NCBI GenBank assembly: GCA_033762815.1
Contig: JANRLF010000002.1
Coordinates: 248,001 to 312,000 of the forward strand
Source of the DNA: JANRLF01 sp033762815
GTDB lineage: Bacteria > Bacteroidota > Bacteroidia > Chitinophagales > CAIOSU01
Length of the DNA: 64,000 bases
Direction of reading: 5' to 3'
Both the position numbers and the translations under genes were made by a program. The notes beneath the pieces are model-generated. The model had not been told where the DNA came from. It saw nothing but the letters and a program-made list of their open reading frames with translations, and made no database searches. Of the stretch, positions 17,886 through 26,828 are shown in pieces (position 1 is the stretch's first letter; every line of letters begins with the position of its first letter).

Positions 17886-18282
17886 GCCGTTTAATCCAGA
17901 AACACAAGTATTGTCAATGCGCTCAAGCTATCCTGATTTTAAGTGTAATAAAAAAGGGCTGGCAATGGAGTTTACAGGTATTTTAAGAGTAATGCCTGAA
18001 TTGCCTGAATATACTGTTACAGTTATCTATGACCTCGATAAACGCCCTAAAGTATATATAAGAGCCCCACAACTATTAGAGAATGCTCCCCATCTTTATC
18101 CAGACGGAACTTTATGTTTATACCATCCTGATAACTATCATTGGACGCGAGAGAAGCTAATTGCTAAGGAAATTATGTCTTGGACTGCTGCGTGGATTTA
18201 CTTTTATGAAGTATGGCTTGAAACCGGTAAATGGTTCGGTCCAGAAGTAAACCATCAAAACCCTAAAATACCTAATGACTAG
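17860..18282 (+). CDS. E2-like ubiquitin-conjugating-fold protein of type II short CBASS
   Basis: Start at 17860 or, nine bases later, at 17869. Both overlap the synthase gene, and the frame reaches back to 17797. From 17869 the protein has 137 residues. RAPQLLENAPHLYPDGTLCL leads into YHPDNYHW, with Cys83 and His86 in the expected place for an E2 active site. MSWTAAWIYFYEVWLETGKW then GPE is the closing segment typical of bacterial CBASS E2 proteins. No E1 or JAB gene is present, which defines the short type. It probably attaches the synthase C-terminus to a target to prime its activity. It overlaps the effector gene by eight bases. Confidence 0.85.
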   Translation: MGRMFQRAKPFNPETQVLSMRSSYPDFKCNKKGLAMEFTGILRVMPELPEYTVTVIYDLDKRPKVYIRAPQLLENAPHLYPDGTLCLYHPDNYHWTREKLIAKEIMSWTAAWIYFYEVWLETGKWFGPEVNHQNPKIPND

Positions 18283-19039
18283 ATTTGTACCTTTTGAAAT
18301 CAGTTATAAAACTGCTGAGCGTCTTTCGCAGGTGAATACAATATTGTTCTACTTGTCAGGAGCCCTATCAATTGCGATCATTATAGTTGGCCATTCAGAA
18401 ATTGATAAAAACCAGATACTAAAGTGGTTAAATGGGTCAAATTGCTTTTTAGCCATAATTTATTTTGCCATTGATCTTGTCAGCGGTTACCTTTTTCAAG
18501 CGGCAGAGCTAAAACGTCGACATGATTTCATAGATAATAGCCTCGCTACCCAACTATCTGAAGCAAATTCTGCAAACTATTTCTCGAATGACAATATTCT
18601 CCCAGGTATTAGAAAGTTAGGCATTAACTGTTTCGAAAACTCTTTTTTCAGCAAAAATATTGCTGGGAAAATGCTCCTTGGAGAAACAGTCAAAACCGCC
18701 ATTATCTGGAGTTTGGCACTAGTAGCTGTGCTTACTACAGATAATGAAACTGTGGCAGCAATACTTCAAATGGCGTTGCCATTTACAGTTTTGCAGCAAA
18801 TGATTAAGCTGATTACATACTACCATCGTATAAATCGCGTGTTTGAGCAATTTCAACATATTTTTTCCTCCACTGCTTCCGAGCGCCAATCCGATTTGAT
18901 TATTAATAACGTAATCAACTACGAGTCTACAATTTCTTGGGCAGGTATTGTTCTAAGTACTCCTATTTTCCAAAAGCATAATGTTGAATGGTCCCAACTG
19001 TGGGATAAGATAAAAGCAAAGTATAATCTTACGCAATGA
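18275..19039 (+). CDS. Four-TM protein, probable CBASS membrane effector
   Basis: The 254-residue protein has two hydrophobic pairs: about residues 24-42 and 52-73, then 140-157 and 162-182. Between the pairs is a soluble segment with LKRRHDFIDNSLATQLSEAN and LGINCFENSFFSKNI, and a cytosolic C-terminus ends the protein. The layout fits the membrane-disrupting effectors of CBASS operons, which open or assemble pores when bound by the cyclic nucleotide and kill the infected cell. I do not match it surely to a named Cap family. A relation to the S-4TM type is plausible. It sits between the E2 gene (eight-base overlap) and the second nucleotidyltransferase gene (ATGA overlap). Confidence 0.72.
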   Translation: MTRFVPFEISYKTAERLSQVNTILFYLSGALSIAIIIVGHSEIDKNQILKWLNGSNCFLAIIYFAIDLVSGYLFQAAELKRRHDFIDNSLATQLSEANSANYFSNDNILPGIRKLGINCFENSFFSKNIAGKMLLGETVKTAIIWSLALVAVLTTDNETVAAILQMALPFTVLQQMIKLITYYHRINRVFEQFQHIFSSTASERQSDLIINNVINYESTISWAGIVLSTPIFQKHNVEWSQLWDKIKAKYNLTQ

Positions 19040-19824
19040 GCCTGAATAATTATCTGCGCGATCTGTCCTACCGCTATTACCTTAAATCTTCTGCGTTAGA
19101 AACCAGAAACATCGACGCATCAGTAAAGGCACTCATATCCAAAGCCAAGCACCACTTTGGGGAGCAACTTAAAGCAATTCAAGTGTTTGGTTCGTACGAT
19201 CGCGATACAATCTTGCCAAGAAAATATGATTCTTATTCCGATGTTGATATACTTTTTACCTTTAACAGTTCACAATATGATCGCACGCCTGATACATACC
19301 GTACCTGGTTACAAAAATTCGCAGAAACCCATTATAAACCTTTTGAAACGTATAAATCATTTCCTACAGTAGTCGTGCAACGCGACCATATCGCATTTGA
19401 TTTAGTACCTTCTAAACAAGAAGAATCGTTTTGGGGTAATAACCGGCATTATATTCCGGATTCATCAGGAGGGTGGATGCAAACAGATCCGTTTGGATTT
19501 AAGAAACAATTGGCTGAAGCTAACCAAAGCTACAATAATATCGTTAAGCCCATTATAAGGCTATTAAAGGCTTGGAATGCTAACGCTAACTACCCTTTTG
19601 CCTCCTATATGGTAGAAACATTTGTTGCAAGGCAGAATTTTTCTGGTGATGATATTTATACTGGATTACTCTATGCCATTGAGCAAACGGAGCTTACCGG
19701 CACTCAATCCCAAAATAAAAAGATCGAGAGCCTGAAAACTGCAGGGAAGAGGGTTGAAGAGTATATCCGAAGAGGTGAAATGGAAAAAGCAAAATCATGG
19801 CTCCATAAGGCATTTCCTCGCTAG
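19036..19824 (+). CDS. Second CD-NTase-fold nucleotidyltransferase
   Basis: The 262-residue protein has a complete nucleotidyltransferase triad: Gly52-Ser53 in FGSYDRDTILP, Asp69 and Asp71 in YSDVDILF, and Asp122 in IAFDLVPSK. It ends AKSWLHKAFPR, like other CD-NTases. GSY(E/D)RDTI is shared with the first enzyme of the operon, but the rest is divergent and the Gly/Ala/Ser-rich C-terminal extension is absent. Start overlaps the effector stop (ATGA), so it belongs to the same operon. It may make a second signal, modify the first, or act as a regulatory or antitoxin-like enzyme. The intact acids argue for activity. Confidence 0.85.
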   Translation: MSLNNYLRDLSYRYYLKSSALETRNIDASVKALISKAKHHFGEQLKAIQVFGSYDRDTILPRKYDSYSDVDILFTFNSSQYDRTPDTYRTWLQKFAETHYKPFETYKSFPTVVVQRDHIAFDLVPSKQEESFWGNNRHYIPDSSGGWMQTDPFGFKKQLAEANQSYNNIVKPIIRLLKAWNANANYPFASYMVETFVARQNFSGDDIYTGLLYAIEQTELTGTQSQNKKIESLKTAGKRVEEYIRRGEMEKAKSWLHKAFPR

Positions 19825-19847
19825 AATGGCCGAAACTTACCCATATC

Positions 19848-20807
19848 TCAAAATTTCTGCCGATACGGTTTACTTCGCTTTCTTTCCTCAAAAGGAATAT
19901 TTAATGATACAAGTCCAGTGTCTTTGGCGAATGAAAAGCCTATAATTCGGCCACTAAGCATTTCCGTGATAACACAAGCAGCTAATACTTCATCAGACCC
20001 TATCTTCCGCAATACTCTGAAAACAGGCTTTCTTGTAAATACTTGGTATTTTACTAAAGCTTTTATTACAGCACCTCTTATTCGAACTTTGTAATCTTCA
20101 ACTAACGCATATGCATGGTTTTCGAAAGGAAAATTAATCTGGACATCTTTTACCTCGTTTGGGCTAAAGAGATCATGCGTGCCTCCTTCTCTCAGCTTAC
20201 GCAGAGCAGATATGCGGATGTTTGCATTCAGTTCACCCATGTTTCCGGCTTCTGGATAGCCCTCATTATTCTCAAGAATAATGATAGTATCTTTACTGGT
20301 TACCTTTTCTAGGATCTGAATGGGAATATTAGTACTATCAACATCCAGTTCAATATTTATATCACTCGCCCAAGCAAATCCCGATTCACTCATAAAGAAA
20401 TTAGCTTTATCTATTTGGACACTGTGAAAGCCATTTTCCCCATCCTTCCAATCAATGATCTCTAATAACTCCACTCCATGCGTTTTGGCTTTCTTTACGG
20501 CTGGTGCCGTGTAACCACTGGCAGAAACAATAGCTTTATGGGTAATTGCTGGCATATCAGAAAACTTCATGCATAATTGTTCGACCTGAATTACATCAAG
20601 AGGTCGTTTATGCTTTTTGACTTCAATGCCTTTATATTTAGCGATGGTGCCATCCTTAGATGTTCTTCTTATTGTAACGTCAATATCCCGTTCATGTTCC
20701 GAAGCATTATCATATACCATTGCTCCCAGTTCAAGTTCAACTTCATTGCCTTCAGCAATGCGAGTTAAAAATGCAACCAAGTAATGTACATCCGTTTCGT
20801 TTAACAT
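19848..20807 (-). CDS. Mrr-like PD-(D/E)xK restriction endonuclease
   Basis: The 319-residue protein carries a nuclease core in its N-terminal 115 residues. ERDIDVTIRR gives the metal-binding Asp, KGIEVKKHKRPLDVIQVEQL the E-x-K signature, and HKAIVSASGYTAPAVKKAKT with GVELLEI the closing strand-helix of Mrr-type restriction nucleases. The C-terminal two thirds are beta-rich and unassigned, perhaps a recognition domain. Mrr-like enzymes cut modified foreign DNA. It converges on the CBASS-like operon 24 bases away, and no methyltransferase is adjacent, which suits a modification-dependent enzyme. Confidence 0.8.
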   Translation of the reverse strand: MLNETDVHYLVAFLTRIAEGNEVELELGAMVYDNASEHERDIDVTIRRTSKDGTIAKYKGIEVKKHKRPLDVIQVEQLCMKFSDMPAITHKAIVSASGYTAPAVKKAKTHGVELLEIIDWKDGENGFHSVQIDKANFFMSESGFAWASDINIELDVDSTNIPIQILEKVTSKDTIIILENNEGYPEAGNMGELNANIRISALRKLREGGTHDLFSPNEVKDVQINFPFENHAYALVEDYKVRIRGAVIKALVKYQVFTRKPVFRVLRKIGSDEVLAACVITEMLSGRIIGFSFAKDTGLVSLNIPFEERKRSKPYRQKF

Positions 20808-20826
20808 CTTCTAAGTATAAAATAGC

Positions 20827-20863
20827 AAAGCCCACCTTACTACAAAGCAAAGTGGGCCTTTTT
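20827..20863 (-). terminator. Bidirectional terminator hairpin
   Basis: GCCCAC (20830-20835) and GTGGGC (20852-20857) form the stem, flanked by AAA and CTTTTT, between the DUF2188 gene end and the endonuclease gene start. In the leftward direction it would end the DUF2188 transcript. Confidence 0.6.
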
Positions 20864-20873
20864 AGTAGATAGA

Positions 20874-21119
20874 TTATCCTTTGGAACTTCTAGGATCAGC
20901 CGAACCGGGAAAAGTACGCTCTTCTTCAAAAGTGCCATCCAGTTTCTTGATCCTCACCGAACCACCTTCTGTACCTAATGCCTTTGATAGAACACCCCCA
21001 GTCGTAGCATCCGCTTTGGTTTTAAAGCTCTTGATAACTTCGCTACTGCCATTGTCTTTCAATTCCCACATGTTGTTTTTGCCGTTGTGCGATAACGTTG
21101 TTTTCCTTAATTTGCTCAT
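20874..21119 (-). CDS. DUF2188 domain protein
   Basis: The 81-residue basic protein has one short DUF2188 domain: NNMWELKDNGSSEVIKSF, then KADATTGGVLSKALGTEG, GSVRIKKLDGTFEEERTF and the closing DPRSSKG. DUF2188 proteins are small and of unknown function, and often sit in mobile or defence regions. It lies between the Mrr-like gene and the Shango operon and reads away from the latter, with its own hairpin terminator. No partner role can be inferred from the sequence. Confidence 0.8.
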   Translation of the reverse strand: MSKLRKTTLSHNGKNNMWELKDNGSSEVIKSFKTKADATTGGVLSKALGTEGGSVRIKKLDGTFEEERTFPGSADPRSSKG

Positions 21120-21243
21120 AGTCAGTATTTATCATGTTTGAATAATTTAGAAACAACAATCAAATTATAAAAGTTTCCTTAATGAATTTCTATATTTATC
21201 TTTAAATTTTCTGAGTGACCAATATCAGCGAAGAAGACTACTA

Positions 21244-21291
21244 AAGAAATCAGAGAAGTCTGCTTGAAATACTTTCTGAATCTGATTTCTT
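21244..21291. repeat. Inverted repeat with perfect 11-base arms (first of two)
   Basis: AAGAAATCAGA (21244-21254) and TCTGATTTCTT (21281-21291) are exact reverse complements with a 26-base loop. It lies in the 316-base gene-free gap between the divergent DUF2188 and Shango genes, which holds no coding sequence that I can see. Confidence 0.7.
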
Positions 21292-21349
21292 GAAAAACTT
21301 ATCGGGTCGGTATTCTTCAAATCAATTGGCACATTCCCTTAGGCCTAGG

Positions 21350-21399
21350 TTTGAGATTTCTCATGATGATTTTTTTTGATTTCACGCGGAAATCTCAAA
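21350..21399. repeat. Inverted repeat with perfect 11-base arms (second of two)
   Basis: TTTGAGATTTC (21350-21360) and GAAATCTCAAA (21389-21399) are exact reverse complements with a 28-base loop that contains eight consecutive T. It ends 37 bases before the first Shango gene, so it lies in its promoter or leader region. Confidence 0.7.
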
Positions 21400-21435
21400 T
21401 TCAATGAGTAATTTACATCCTCATAACTTCTGCTA

Positions 21436-23382
21436 ATGCCAATAGTCGTTTTAATCATTGTTGCCTTTGTGCTATACCTTATATTTGGTAAGAAAAAATC
21501 GGCACCGCCAATGTATCCTCCTAATAGTAACCCGGTAATAAAGTCAAATCCAACAAGTAACGGAGGTGCCAGTATCACAACTGTTGCGAATAACGCCGGT
21601 TCAACCAATAAAAAGGATAATTCAATAATTGATGTTACTGGTGATAGCTACTATTTAAACCGTCCCACAAGTTTAAAGAAGTACAGCCCTGGCGTGCCAC
21701 TATGGGCTCATCATTATGTTTATTCATATTCCGAGATACGTGGAGCGAATATTGCCCAACGACAGTTTTATGAAGTCTTTAAAAACAGCTTTTTGCAGGG
21801 TGAGTATTTAGATTTGGCAGGTAATCTTAATTATGCATTCATATTGTTATTTGATCTGCTCCAGGAATATGAGATTCATAGGGATATTAAGAGGCTTGAG
21901 CATCAACTTGCAGCATTAGGCGTATGTTATCCAAAAACGAAGTCATACGGAATATCTTTTCTCATCGAAAAGATGATTGCTTGTGGTGACCAAGAAGGTG
22001 TTTTAAGATTGAAACCACCCACTCGTGTTGAATATGCATCCTACAGTTATGAACCCGATTACTGGAAGCTAGGGAGTAAGTATAAAGCCAAATTAGGTTT
22101 GAATGATGAAGAGGTTATTCTTTTAAATAAGCTATGGAACAACAGCAATGCTTTTACTAGCATCGAATACTGCTACCTCCAAATAATGAAGTTATACTTA
22201 GCAACTATCAAAGGATTGCAAAGTAAGTATAATGAGGAAGGTACCAGTCTTAATGAACAGTTCTCTGCGGTTGCCGATCTGGTTGCGAGAAAGCACTTTA
22301 AATATCGCAAAGGCAGCAGCAACTATCAATACTGTATAGAATCTACCAGTAATGGCTTTTACTCTACTATTTTTAAGTATTGTGAGAATACAGTTCGCGA
22401 AACTTACGGTCACAAACGTAAAATAAGTGTAGATACAGATTTTTTAAACTCATCTACCAATCTGGACTTTGAAGAGAAAATACTTTCAAAAGTTACCCAA
22501 ATACTTCCTACATTAAGTATTACAATTCCTGCCCCTGATGATTTGACTGAGTTAGAACTTAACTCACAAAACACAGCCCGGTGGAAACTAAAGTTTGAGG
22601 CCCTAACTTCAGCATTTGCAGGAAATTCAAATCAGTTCTTGGAGGATATTCTACAGCTTGGTAAAGCCAACGCAAAAAATCCTTCAATTGAGAACATCTT
22701 CTTTGAAGCTTCAAAATTTATTTCAAAGTATGATAAAGAAACTGCTCTTGCTTTGTATGTACATTACTTATACCACGATCTTAAATCTGCAACATTTGAC
22801 AATCGTCAGTTGACTAAAACCATTCAAAAGAATCTCTTTAAAACTGCGGAACAACTTGCTGAATTTACGGCAGTGGTAAATAAGCTCATAGCGGATAAGA
22901 ATTTAGATAAAGCACTAGAAGGCGTAAAGAATATCTACCTAGTAAAGCGAAAGAAAATCCAACTAGACACAACCGCGATAAAGGAAGTGCAGCAGCATCA
23001 TTCAGGTACTGTTAAGCTCCTTAACGAGTATTTAAAGGATGATAAGGAAGAGATACAAGCCCTTAATGCAGGGGGTAGCTCTGAAGAAGTTAGTATAACC
23101 TTTACTCAAGACCGTATAGGCACACAAGCATCGCCGTATTCAACTAATATTTCTTTTACCTCACTTCATATTGAAGCACTTGAAGTATTTACAAAAGGTA
23201 ACTTTTCCGTGCCACAAAGCGACCTGGAAGCCTTTGCCAAGGCAAAAGGAGTTTTTAAGAACCAACTCATAGACAGCATTAATGAAATCTGTTTTGACGA
23301 TCTGGATGATGTACTCATTGAAGAAGAAGAAGATTACTATACTATAAACCCTAACTATTATCAAAGACTTTTAACTGTATGA
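21436..23382 (+). CDS. sngA: Shango component A, TerB-domain protein
   Basis: The 648-residue protein begins with one TM helix (PIVVLIIVAFVLYLIF) and a Pro/Asn/Ser-rich linker to about residue 65, then a TerB-N-like region (YSPGVPLWAHHYVYSYSEIR), a long helical middle, and a C-terminal TerB-C domain. The last 80 residues (LHIEALEVFTKGNF, INEICFDDLDDVLIEEEEDY, INPNYYQRLL) match the family ending. Shango is a three-gene anti-phage system of TerB protein, ATPase and helicase, in this order, and all three are here with overlapping ends (four bases to the ATPase gene). The membrane anchor places the complex at the inner membrane. Confidence 0.85.
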   Translation: MPIVVLIIVAFVLYLIFGKKKSAPPMYPPNSNPVIKSNPTSNGGASITTVANNAGSTNKKDNSIIDVTGDSYYLNRPTSLKKYSPGVPLWAHHYVYSYSEIRGANIAQRQFYEVFKNSFLQGEYLDLAGNLNYAFILLFDLLQEYEIHRDIKRLEHQLAALGVCYPKTKSYGISFLIEKMIACGDQEGVLRLKPPTRVEYASYSYEPDYWKLGSKYKAKLGLNDEEVILLNKLWNNSNAFTSIEYCYLQIMKLYLATIKGLQSKYNEEGTSLNEQFSAVADLVARKHFKYRKGSSNYQYCIESTSNGFYSTIFKYCENTVRETYGHKRKISVDTDFLNSSTNLDFEEKILSKVTQILPTLSITIPAPDDLTELELNSQNTARWKLKFEALTSAFAGNSNQFLEDILQLGKANAKNPSIENIFFEASKFISKYDKETALALYVHYLYHDLKSATFDNRQLTKTIQKNLFKTAEQLAEFTAVVNKLIADKNLDKALEGVKNIYLVKRKKIQLDTTAIKEVQQHHSGTVKLLNEYLKDDKEEIQALNAGGSSEEVSITFTQDRIGTQASPYSTNISFTSLHIEALEVFTKGNFSVPQSDLEAFAKAKGVFKNQLIDSINEICFDDLDDVLIEEEEDYYTINPNYYQRLLTV

Positions 23383-24692
23383 TAGACAATATTAAACCTA
23401 AAGAAGCGACATCTATTATTAACTCTCTGATTGGTGGAGTAGTGCCTAAAATTGGCGTTCAGCATATCACTGTGGGCCGCTCGGAAGAAATCAATGCCTT
23501 TGTTTCTGCTCTTGAAGATGTGAAAAATGGCCACAGCATGGTAAAGTTCTGGATAGGCGATTTTGGCTCGGGCAAATCATTTATGCTGCACTTGCTTAAC
23601 ACCGTGGCATTAAAACAAAAGTTCGTGGTGGCAAATGCGGATTTTACCCCCGATAACCGTTTGTACTCAAACGATGGCAAAGGAGTGGCTTTGTATTCCG
23701 CCATCATGGACAACATTGCGATCCAAACGAAACCAGAAGGAGGTGCTTTACCTACCTTGATGGAGAAATGGATTGAGCAAACGGTCACAAAAACTGCAGA
23801 ACAGAACAACATTCCACTTGCTGATATACGGAACGAGCAATACTTAACGCTCATTCAGAATAATATTATGAAAACCATCAACGAGATAACCGATGTGGGG
23901 GGTTATGACTTTGGAATGGTGGTAATGAAATACTACGAGGGTTATATAAAGGATGATGAGCAGCTGAGAAGAAATGCGATGAAATGGCTCAAAGGGGAAT
24001 ACAGAACAAAAGTAGAAGCGAGGCAAGACTTAGGTGTGAGGGAAGTGATAAACGACCTGAACTTCTATGATATGTTAAAGAACTTCTGTAAGCTTTTTGT
24101 AAGCATGGGCTATAGCGGGTTTATGGTCAATTTAGATGAGGCTATTAACCTTTACAAAATATCCACTTCAGTGATGCGAGAGAAGAACTATGAAAAGATC
24201 TTAACCATTTATAACGATTGCTTTCAAGGTAAAGTGACAAACCTATTTTTCAATTTTGCCGGCACAAAAGAAGTATTGGAGAATGAACGTAGAGGGTTTT
24301 TTAGCTACCAAGCATTGAAGTCCAGGTTGGAGACGAATAAATTTGAAACCGCAGCCATAAGAGATTTTGCTCAGCCCGTAATACGTTTGGTGCCACTTGA
24401 TCACAACGAAATATTTGTTTTGTTGAAAAAACTTAAGTCCATCTTTGATTACAATTACAAAGTCCAAATCGAAATAGATGATAGCGACATTCATCAGTTC
24501 ATGGAGGAGCTATTTAACAAACCAGGCGCATCAGAATTCTTGACTCCAAGAGAAGTTATCCGGGACTTTCTAAATATCCTTAATATTATCAGGCAAAATC
24601 CAGGCGTAGATAAGCAGACACTTTTCGGAGAATTAGAAGTATCAGATGAGCGGCCTAGTGAACTGGCTCTGGATAGTATAGAAGAACTGTAA
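23379..24692 (+). CDS. sngB: Shango component B, P-loop ATPase (BrxD-like)
   Basis: The 437-residue AAA-type ATPase has Walker A GDFGSGKS at residues 60-67 and a Walker B-like GFMVNLDEAINLY at about residues 248-260. It belongs to the DUF2791/BrxD-like group of ATPases that pair with Lhr-type helicases in defence systems. The start overlaps the TerB gene by four bases, and the stop overlaps the helicase start by one base, so the operon is tightly coupled. It probably powers or gates helicase loading. BREX type VI uses a similar pair, but no other BREX gene is here. Confidence 0.87.
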   Translation: MIDNIKPKEATSIINSLIGGVVPKIGVQHITVGRSEEINAFVSALEDVKNGHSMVKFWIGDFGSGKSFMLHLLNTVALKQKFVVANADFTPDNRLYSNDGKGVALYSAIMDNIAIQTKPEGGALPTLMEKWIEQTVTKTAEQNNIPLADIRNEQYLTLIQNNIMKTINEITDVGGYDFGMVVMKYYEGYIKDDEQLRRNAMKWLKGEYRTKVEARQDLGVREVINDLNFYDMLKNFCKLFVSMGYSGFMVNLDEAINLYKISTSVMREKNYEKILTIYNDCFQGKVTNLFFNFAGTKEVLENERRGFFSYQALKSRLETNKFETAAIRDFAQPVIRLVPLDHNEIFVLLKKLKSIFDYNYKVQIEIDDSDIHQFMEELFNKPGASEFLTPREVIRDFLNILNIIRQNPGVDKQTLFGELEVSDERPSELALDSIEEL

Positions 24693-26824
24693 TGTCATTT
24701 GACCTACTATCCGAGCCCATAAGAAAGTATATCCGCGACAAGCGATGGGAGCAATTACGACCAATTCAGAAAGCTGCTATTCAAAGAATACTCACCTCTA
24801 ATGACAACTATATATTAGCATCAAGAACAGCTTCAGGGAAAACTGAGGCTGCTTTTTTACCAATATTGTCTAAGGTTGATTTTAAAGAAGCTGGCGTACA
24901 AGTGCTGTATATCTCCCCCTTGATAGCTTTAATAAACGATCAGTTTTACCGCATAGAAGAGCTTTGTAAGTATTTGGATTTACCCGTAACTAAATGGCAT
25001 GGCGAAGCCAATAAATCGTTAAAAGAGCGTATTATAAAGCAACCTAGCGGCATTATCCTGATCACTCCTGAATCGCTGGAGGCGATGTTTGTAAACAAGC
25101 CTTACAATGTAAAGCATATCTTTTCTAATCTTAAGTTTGTAGTGATTGATGAGATCCATTCGTTTATTGGTTCAGATCGGGGCATTCAACTCAAATCTAT
25201 CTTATCGCGATTGCAAAGGCTGAATCAAAGACCGTTTAACGTAATTGGGCTATCGGCTACCATTGGTGATTATAATGAGGCAAAGTGCTTTACAGGAGAT
25301 GAGGTTAATACCAAGGTGCTTTTGGATCGTACCGCGAAAGATATAAATGCTGCATTTCGTTATTTTAACTCAGAAACTGAGGAATTGCCCTTGAATTTGT
25401 TGAAGGATTTGTACCTTGAAACAAAGGATAATAAGGTTCTGATCTTCCCTAACAGTCGCGGAAGAACCGAAGAAGTAGCCGTAAAACTCAGAAAAATTTC
25501 AGAACGGGTTAATGGACATGCAAATTATTTTTCCCATCACTCTTCAGTAGATAGGGAGGTGAGGGAATATGTTGAATACTTTGCTAAAAACAACAATAGG
25601 CAGCCATTCTGCATTTGCTGTACATCTACATTAGAATTAGGCATCGATATTGGCTCTGTAGACGAGGTAGTGCAAATTGATGCAACCCACAGCATAGCAT
25701 CCTTAATACAGAGAGTAGGAAGGAGTGGCCGCAAAGATGGCGAAAGTAGCAACCTGTTTTTGTATGCAACTAACCAATGGAGTTTACTTCAATCCTTAGC
25801 ATGTTGGTTACTATATAAAGAGGAATTCATTGAACCTCCACAAAGAGTAGATAAACCGTATGATATCTTACTGCATCAAGCTTTATCAATAACAAAGGGA
25901 CATTCGGGTATTCCGCTAATTGAGCTACGCAATCAGCTCAAAGAAAATTTTGCCTTCAACAAAATTGATGCTGAAGATATAGAGGAAATTTTAGCCCACC
26001 TGATAAAACTTGACTTGCTAGAGAAATTACAACATGAAGTAATTATAGGTGTTGAAGGAGAAAAAATAGTTAATAGTCGTGAATTCTATAGTGTCTTCTC
26101 TATGGAAGATTCATATAAGGTATCCAATGCTGGTAACACTATAGGTGAAATACCCTTGTCTCCACAAATAATGGAGAAGGAAAATATTCTCCTAGCCGCA
26201 CGAATATGGAAGATCACATTTATCGATGAGAAGGCTAAGAAAATTGAAGTTGTGCCTGCGAAGGATGGTAAAAAGCCAAAGTTTTCTGGAGGAAGTAGCA
26301 CAGTACATCCGCGAATAAGGGAAAAGATGATTGAGATTCTTTATACGGATGCTAGGTACGATATTCTGGATCAGGCAAGTGCAAATGAGATAAATATCAT
26401 GCGTAAGGATTTTGCGGTCTTTAATATTAAGAACTTATCAAAAGAGCGCCCCTTAATATCTACTGAAAAGTCAGTGGAGCTATATACATTCACCGGAACT
26501 AAGATAAATAACACCATCCATTTGCTTCTGAAAATTGCAGGTATCGAGAGTATTCTTGATGACAGGTGTAGCTTATTTGATATTTCTAGTTCACTAGATC
26601 AATTTAACTCCCAATGGCCTTTATTAGCCGTTGCTTTGCCCGAAATTGAAACTCATATAAAAGCGCAATTAGAAGCAACGCCGGGATTATTAGCTTTTTC
26701 TAAATGGGGAAAATATTTACCCGTAACTTTTCAAGTCGATCTACTGAAGCAGCAACATTATGATCTTGAAAGTACGGCTGACCTACTTAAAGAGATTCAA
26801 CTCCTGCCAAATCAACCTATATAA
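24692..26824 (+). CDS. sngC: Shango component C, Lhr-like superfamily 2 helicase
   Basis: The 710-residue protein has the SF2 motifs in order: Q-like RPIQKAAIQ, motif I ASRTASGKTE (residues 43-52), ITPESLEAM, DEIH box in VVIDEIHSF, motif III LSATI, TSTLELGIDIGSV and motif VI QRVGRSGRKDG. The C-terminal half has the winged-helix and Lhr-core-like parts (QALSITKGHSGIPLIELRNQ). Lhr-like helicases translocate on single-stranded DNA. It is the last gene of the Shango operon. A convergent small gene ends four bases behind it. Confidence 0.9.
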   Translation: MSFDLLSEPIRKYIRDKRWEQLRPIQKAAIQRILTSNDNYILASRTASGKTEAAFLPILSKVDFKEAGVQVLYISPLIALINDQFYRIEELCKYLDLPVTKWHGEANKSLKERIIKQPSGIILITPESLEAMFVNKPYNVKHIFSNLKFVVIDEIHSFIGSDRGIQLKSILSRLQRLNQRPFNVIGLSATIGDYNEAKCFTGDEVNTKVLLDRTAKDINAAFRYFNSETEELPLNLLKDLYLETKDNKVLIFPNSRGRTEEVAVKLRKISERVNGHANYFSHHSSVDREVREYVEYFAKNNNRQPFCICCTSTLELGIDIGSVDEVVQIDATHSIASLIQRVGRSGRKDGESSNLFLYATNQWSLLQSLACWLLYKEEFIEPPQRVDKPYDILLHQALSITKGHSGIPLIELRNQLKENFAFNKIDAEDIEEILAHLIKLDLLEKLQHEVIIGVEGEKIVNSREFYSVFSMEDSYKVSNAGNTIGEIPLSPQIMEKENILLAARIWKITFIDEKAKKIEVVPAKDGKKPKFSGGSSTVHPRIREKMIEILYTDARYDILDQASANEINIMRKDFAVFNIKNLSKERPLISTEKSVELYTFTGTKINNTIHLLLKIAGIESILDDRCSLFDISSSLDQFNSQWPLLAVALPEIETHIKAQLEATPGLLAFSKWGKYLPVTFQVDLLKQQHYDLESTADLLKEIQLLPNQPI

Positions 26825-26828
26825 GTGT

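Noticed and set aside
24692..26824. BREX system
   Set aside because: The ATPase and helicase resemble BrxD and a BREX Lhr-type helicase, but no PglZ, PglX or BrxC is present. The TerB gene fits Shango better.
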